From: Chryseobacterium sp. 3008163
GTDB lineage: Bacteria > Bacteroidota > Bacteroidia > Flavobacteriales > Weeksellaceae
Reading direction: 5' to 3'
DNA length: 64,000 bases
Assembly (NCBI RefSeq): GCF_003669035.1
Contig: NZ_CP033070.1
Coordinates: forward strand, 1,054,001 to 1,118,000
A program made the translations under genes and the position numbers. Positions 61,696 through 64,000 of the stretch are shown here, one piece after another (within the stretch, counting starts at the first letter, position 1; every line of letters begins with the position of its first letter). The notes beneath the pieces are model-generated. The model saw nothing but the letters and a program-made list of their open reading frames with translations, did not search any database and had not been told where the DNA came from.

Positions 61696-62025
61696 ATGAA
61701 TACTGAAAATACCAAAGCGCAAATGCGAAAAGGGATTCTGGAATTCTGTATTTTGAGTCTTATCAACAATCGCGAAATGTATGTTTCTGATTTAATAGAT
61801 GAACTGAAAAAAGGAAAACTGGATGTTGTGGAAGGAACCCTCTACCCTCTTTTAACAAGATTGAAAAACGGTGAATTTCTTTCTTACAGATGGGAAGAAT
61901 CTACAGGAGGCCCGCCAAGAAAATATTATCAGATCACAGAGAAAGGGGAAACTTTTTTAGCCGAGCTGCAAAATACCTGGAAAGAATTGACAGATTCTGT
62001 GAACCAAATCACTCAAAAAATTTAA
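61696..62025 (+). CDS. PadR-family transcriptional regulator
   Basis: 109 residues, winged helix: MRKGILEFCILSLINNREMY, then LDVVEGTLYPLLTRLKNGEF and GGPPRKYYQITEKGETFL, the hallmark EGTLYPLL...RKYY of PadR. It pairs with a PspC-domain gene 12 bp downstream, a recurrent couple in Bacteroidota in which PadR represses the membrane-stress gene. Confidence 0.92.
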   Translation: MNTENTKAQMRKGILEFCILSLINNREMYVSDLIDELKKGKLDVVEGTLYPLLTRLKNGEFLSYRWEESTGGPPRKYYQITEKGETFLAELQNTWKELTDSVNQITQKI

Positions 62026-62037
62026 AAAAACAAAGCT

Positions 62038-63765
62038 ATGAACAAGACACTCTCAATAGGACTCGCAGGTTTTTCTTTCACAATAGAAGAACACGCATAC
62101 ATAAAGCTCAGCGATTATCTTAACGCTCTTAGAAGCTCACTAGAGGCTTCTGAAGCAGACGAGGTAATGCACGACATAGAAATCAGAATGGTAGAAATCT
62201 TCAGAGATACTTTAGGAAAACGTGAAGTAATCAACGATGCTGATGTAGAAAAGGTAATTGCCCAAATCGGTTCTCCTGAAAAAATTGAAGAACAGGAAGA
62301 AGCTTATTATTCTGAGAAAAATACAAACTCAAATAGAAATAACTTCTCAGGAACTACACAGACTGATAAAAGACAGTTATTCCGTGATCCTGAAAGACAA
62401 AAGATTGCCGGAGTTTGCGCAGGTTTAGCCGCTTATTCAGGAATGGATATTACTTGGATGAGATTAATCTGGGTGGGTGCATTTATCTTTCTTTGGGTAG
62501 CACCGGGATCATCTTTCCTAGTGATTATTTTATATTTCATTCTTTGGGCTGTTTTACCGCAAGCAGAGACCGCATCAGATTTTTTGAAAATGAAGGGAAA
62601 GCCTTTGAATTTTGACAACCTGAAAGAAGAATCTAGCAAAATTGTACAGTTTGCGAATGAAACTACTACCAGAGCCGGAGAAATTTACATTGAAAATAAA
62701 CCTCATATCAATAATGCCGGAAGCGGTGTTTGGAATATTCTAAAATATTTAATAGGTGCATTATTTGTCTTTTTTGCATTTGGAAGCATCATTGGAGTAT
62801 TTGTGTTATTCGGACTTTTCGGAATAGATTCAAATTTTCCAGGAGCTAATGAAATGAAATTCCTTTTTGATGATGATGGATTGTACACTGTATTTACTGC
62901 ACTAATCATTATAGCATCATTGATTCCTGCAATATTATTCAGTTTGCTAAGCATCAAGATTTTCTCACCAAAAACTAAACTGAGAAACATTGGTTGGGTA
63001 ATAGGAGTTCTTTTTCTGGCAGTTATTGCATTAGGTACTTATTTTGGAGTGAGCATGGCAAAAAAAGAAATGTTCTTAAAAGGACAAAAAGAAGACACTG
63101 AAGAGGTAGCCATCAATACATTATCTGACACCATTTATGTGGACATGAAAAGTGTAACAATCCCTCAGAACTTCACTGCATACGACGATGATCTTTTTTC
63201 TGATAAAATATCTGTTTATGAGAAAGACTGGATTCATGTGGACGTTACAAGAAAAGCAGATATCAAAACCCCTTATTTAATTATTAAAAAGGAGGCGAAA
63301 GGATACAATATTCCGCTTAATGCAAGTGTTCCAGTGGAGATTGTTGGTAACAAAGTGATTCTTCCTAATTATATTAAATATCCTTACGATCACCGTTTCA
63401 GAGATTACAGCATTGATTACGAATTGGTAATTCCACAAAACTCAATTGTAATTCCTTTGAAGAAAGACGGAATCAATTTTGACGGAGATACAGACGGAAA
63501 TGGTATCAATGACAATGATGAAGAAGACAATAACGACGATGAAAATGGCAATATTTCAATTGAGAAAAACAAAATCTCTATCAACGGTTCTACCATAGAA
63601 TACAACGATAACGATAGAGACAGCGTCATCATCAATGGCAAGAAATATCAAAAAGATGAAGCCAAAAAGATTATGGATACGATGAAGATGAACATTGATA
63701 AAATGAAAGACGTTGATATCAAAATAAAAGATGGAAAAAAAGAAGTTTCTATCAAAACCAAATAA
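62038..63765 (+). CDS. PspC-domain membrane-stress protein
   Basis: 575 residues. N-terminal DUF1700-like region (VMHDIEIRMVEIFRDTLG, VIAQIGSPEKIEE), PspC domain at about 107-175 (QLFRDPERQKIAGVCAGLAAYSGMD split, LIWVGAFIFLWVAPGSS), then further membrane helices near 235-260, 280-300 and 318-340. A large periplasmic C-terminal part has an Asp/Asn-rich stretch (DGDTDGNGINDNDEEDNND) resembling calcium-binding thrombospondin-3-type repeats, and a Lys-rich end. It senses envelope stress with the PadR regulator. Confidence 0.88.
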   Translation: MNKTLSIGLAGFSFTIEEHAYIKLSDYLNALRSSLEASEADEVMHDIEIRMVEIFRDTLGKREVINDADVEKVIAQIGSPEKIEEQEEAYYSEKNTNSNRNNFSGTTQTDKRQLFRDPERQKIAGVCAGLAAYSGMDITWMRLIWVGAFIFLWVAPGSSFLVIILYFILWAVLPQAETASDFLKMKGKPLNFDNLKEESSKIVQFANETTTRAGEIYIENKPHINNAGSGVWNILKYLIGALFVFFAFGSIIGVFVLFGLFGIDSNFPGANEMKFLFDDDGLYTVFTALIIIASLIPAILFSLLSIKIFSPKTKLRNIGWVIGVLFLAVIALGTYFGVSMAKKEMFLKGQKEDTEEVAINTLSDTIYVDMKSVTIPQNFTAYDDDLFSDKISVYEKDWIHVDVTRKADIKTPYLIIKKEAKGYNIPLNASVPVEIVGNKVILPNYIKYPYDHRFRDYSIDYELVIPQNSIVIPLKKDGINFDGDTDGNGINDNDEEDNNDDENGNISIEKNKISINGSTIEYNDNDRDSVIINGKKYQKDEAKKIMDTMKMNIDKMKDVDIKIKDGKKEVSIKTK

Positions 63766-63771
63766 TTAAAC

Positions 63772-63837
63772 TTGAGAGAGTGGCGGAAGGTGTGGATGAA
63801 TAGCAACCGTTTGAAACCCACACCCTTCTACTCTCAA
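63772..63837 (+). other. Long imperfect RNA hairpin
   Basis: Outer stem TTGAGAG/CTCTCAA and inner stem GAAGGTGTGG with CCACACC-CTTC (one bulged C), separated by an internal loop. G/C-rich amid AT-rich DNA, directly after the pspC stop. A weak U-tract follows, so it may terminate pspC or start a structured RNA leading to the small gene at 63931. It has no tRNA arms. Confidence 0.55.
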
Positions 63838-63930
63838 ATAAATAGCAAAAATTTTCATTAATAAGTGGTTTATATGCTAAAATAGTCTTATATTCGTAAA
63901 AAAAATTAACCAATACAAAAACATCAAATC

Positions 63931-63993
63931 ATGGTACAATTAGTTTTAGAAATTGCAGTAAAAATCGCAGATTTAATCAGCGGATTATTTTAA
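63931..63993 (+). CDS. 20-residue amphipathic helical peptide
   Basis: Starts MVQLVLEIAV and ends LISGLF. Polar residues fall at 3, 7, 11, 14 and 17 and all others are hydrophobic, giving one narrow polar face on an alpha-helix, as in phenol-soluble modulins, small toxins or membrane micropeptides. A near-consensus -7 box (TATATTCG, 63889-63896) lies 34 bp upstream. It follows the padR-pspC unit, so a membrane-stress link is possible. Evidence is physical only, with no family known. The window ends 7 bp after the stop. Confidence 0.55.
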   Translation: MVQLVLEIAVKIADLISGLF

Positions 63994-64000
63994 GAGCCAT

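Noticed and set aside
63772..63837. Possible tRNA near the right edge
   Set aside because: A long stem is visible, but there is no anticodon arm, no T-loop consensus GTTCGA and no CCA end.

Overview
The window is AT-rich, with short intergenic gaps and Bacteroidota-type promoters: many genes are preceded by a -7 box TAnnTTTG, and 21407-21437 shows the full TTTG-N19-TAnnTTTG form. Its gene families (DUF2652, flavobacterial HhH protein, AraC/TPR regulator with signal peptide, PadR/PspC pair, GNAT-nitrilase fusion, many lipoproteins) and its dispersed hairpin repeats point to a flavobacterium of the Chryseobacterium/Weeksellaceae type. This assignment is inferred from content, not from a marker gene. 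No rRNA, tRNA, CRISPR array, intact insertion sequence or prophage was seen.

Region by region. 1-13000: housekeeping and envelope genes: an AIM24 fragment, secreted proteins, hypoxanthine-DNA glycosylase, S9 peptidase, a DEAD-box helicase, an SMP-30 lipoprotein, CcoG, AraC and MerR regulators (with a decayed copy of the MerR tail) and an HhH-repeat protein. 13000-17100: topoisomerase III, a decayed 21-bp-periodic coiled-coil tract, DUF2652 and a metallophosphatase. 17198-21180: a methionine unit in which a palindrome, a promoter, a 34-residue Met/Cys-rich leader peptide and an attenuator precede an EamA exporter and metN-metI-metQ. 21400-25911: GH3 beta-glucosidase, a lipocalin-like protein, a PfpI-like protein and small proteins.

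26227-37901 is a single-strand defence island. A type I restriction-modification operon (hsdM, hsdS ... hsdR) carries four extra genes between hsdS and hsdR: an HNH_2 nuclease, an unrecognised 189-residue protein, a DUF262 protein and a DUF262-DUF1524 (GmrSD-like) protein. Spacings are tight, suggesting one co-transcribed composite system.

38000-64000: aldo/keto reductase; a LOV-domain (blue-light) histidine kinase with its response regulator; cold-shock protein with a degenerate half-helicase; a GT14 glycosyltransferase; acyl-CoA dehydrogenase; and a stress group (SemiSWEET, DUF892 with a histone-H1-like tail, CinA-like, large catalase with partner). These are followed by a nitrilase fusion, an AraC/TPR sensor, a repeat-bearing lipoprotein beside a minimal ABC transporter, a cobalamin riboswitch without a B12 gene behind it, a thioesterase, an HD hydrolase, PadR/PspC, and a 20-residue amphipathic peptide at the right edge.

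Six genes (topB, the EamA gene, metQ, a DUF262 gene, the half-helicase gene, the cinA-like gene) are each broken by the apparent loss of one base in an A/T homopolymer. Restoring one base makes every one of them a whole number of codons. A sequencing or assembly artefact is the most economical explanation, so I annotate them as full genes with a frameshift note.
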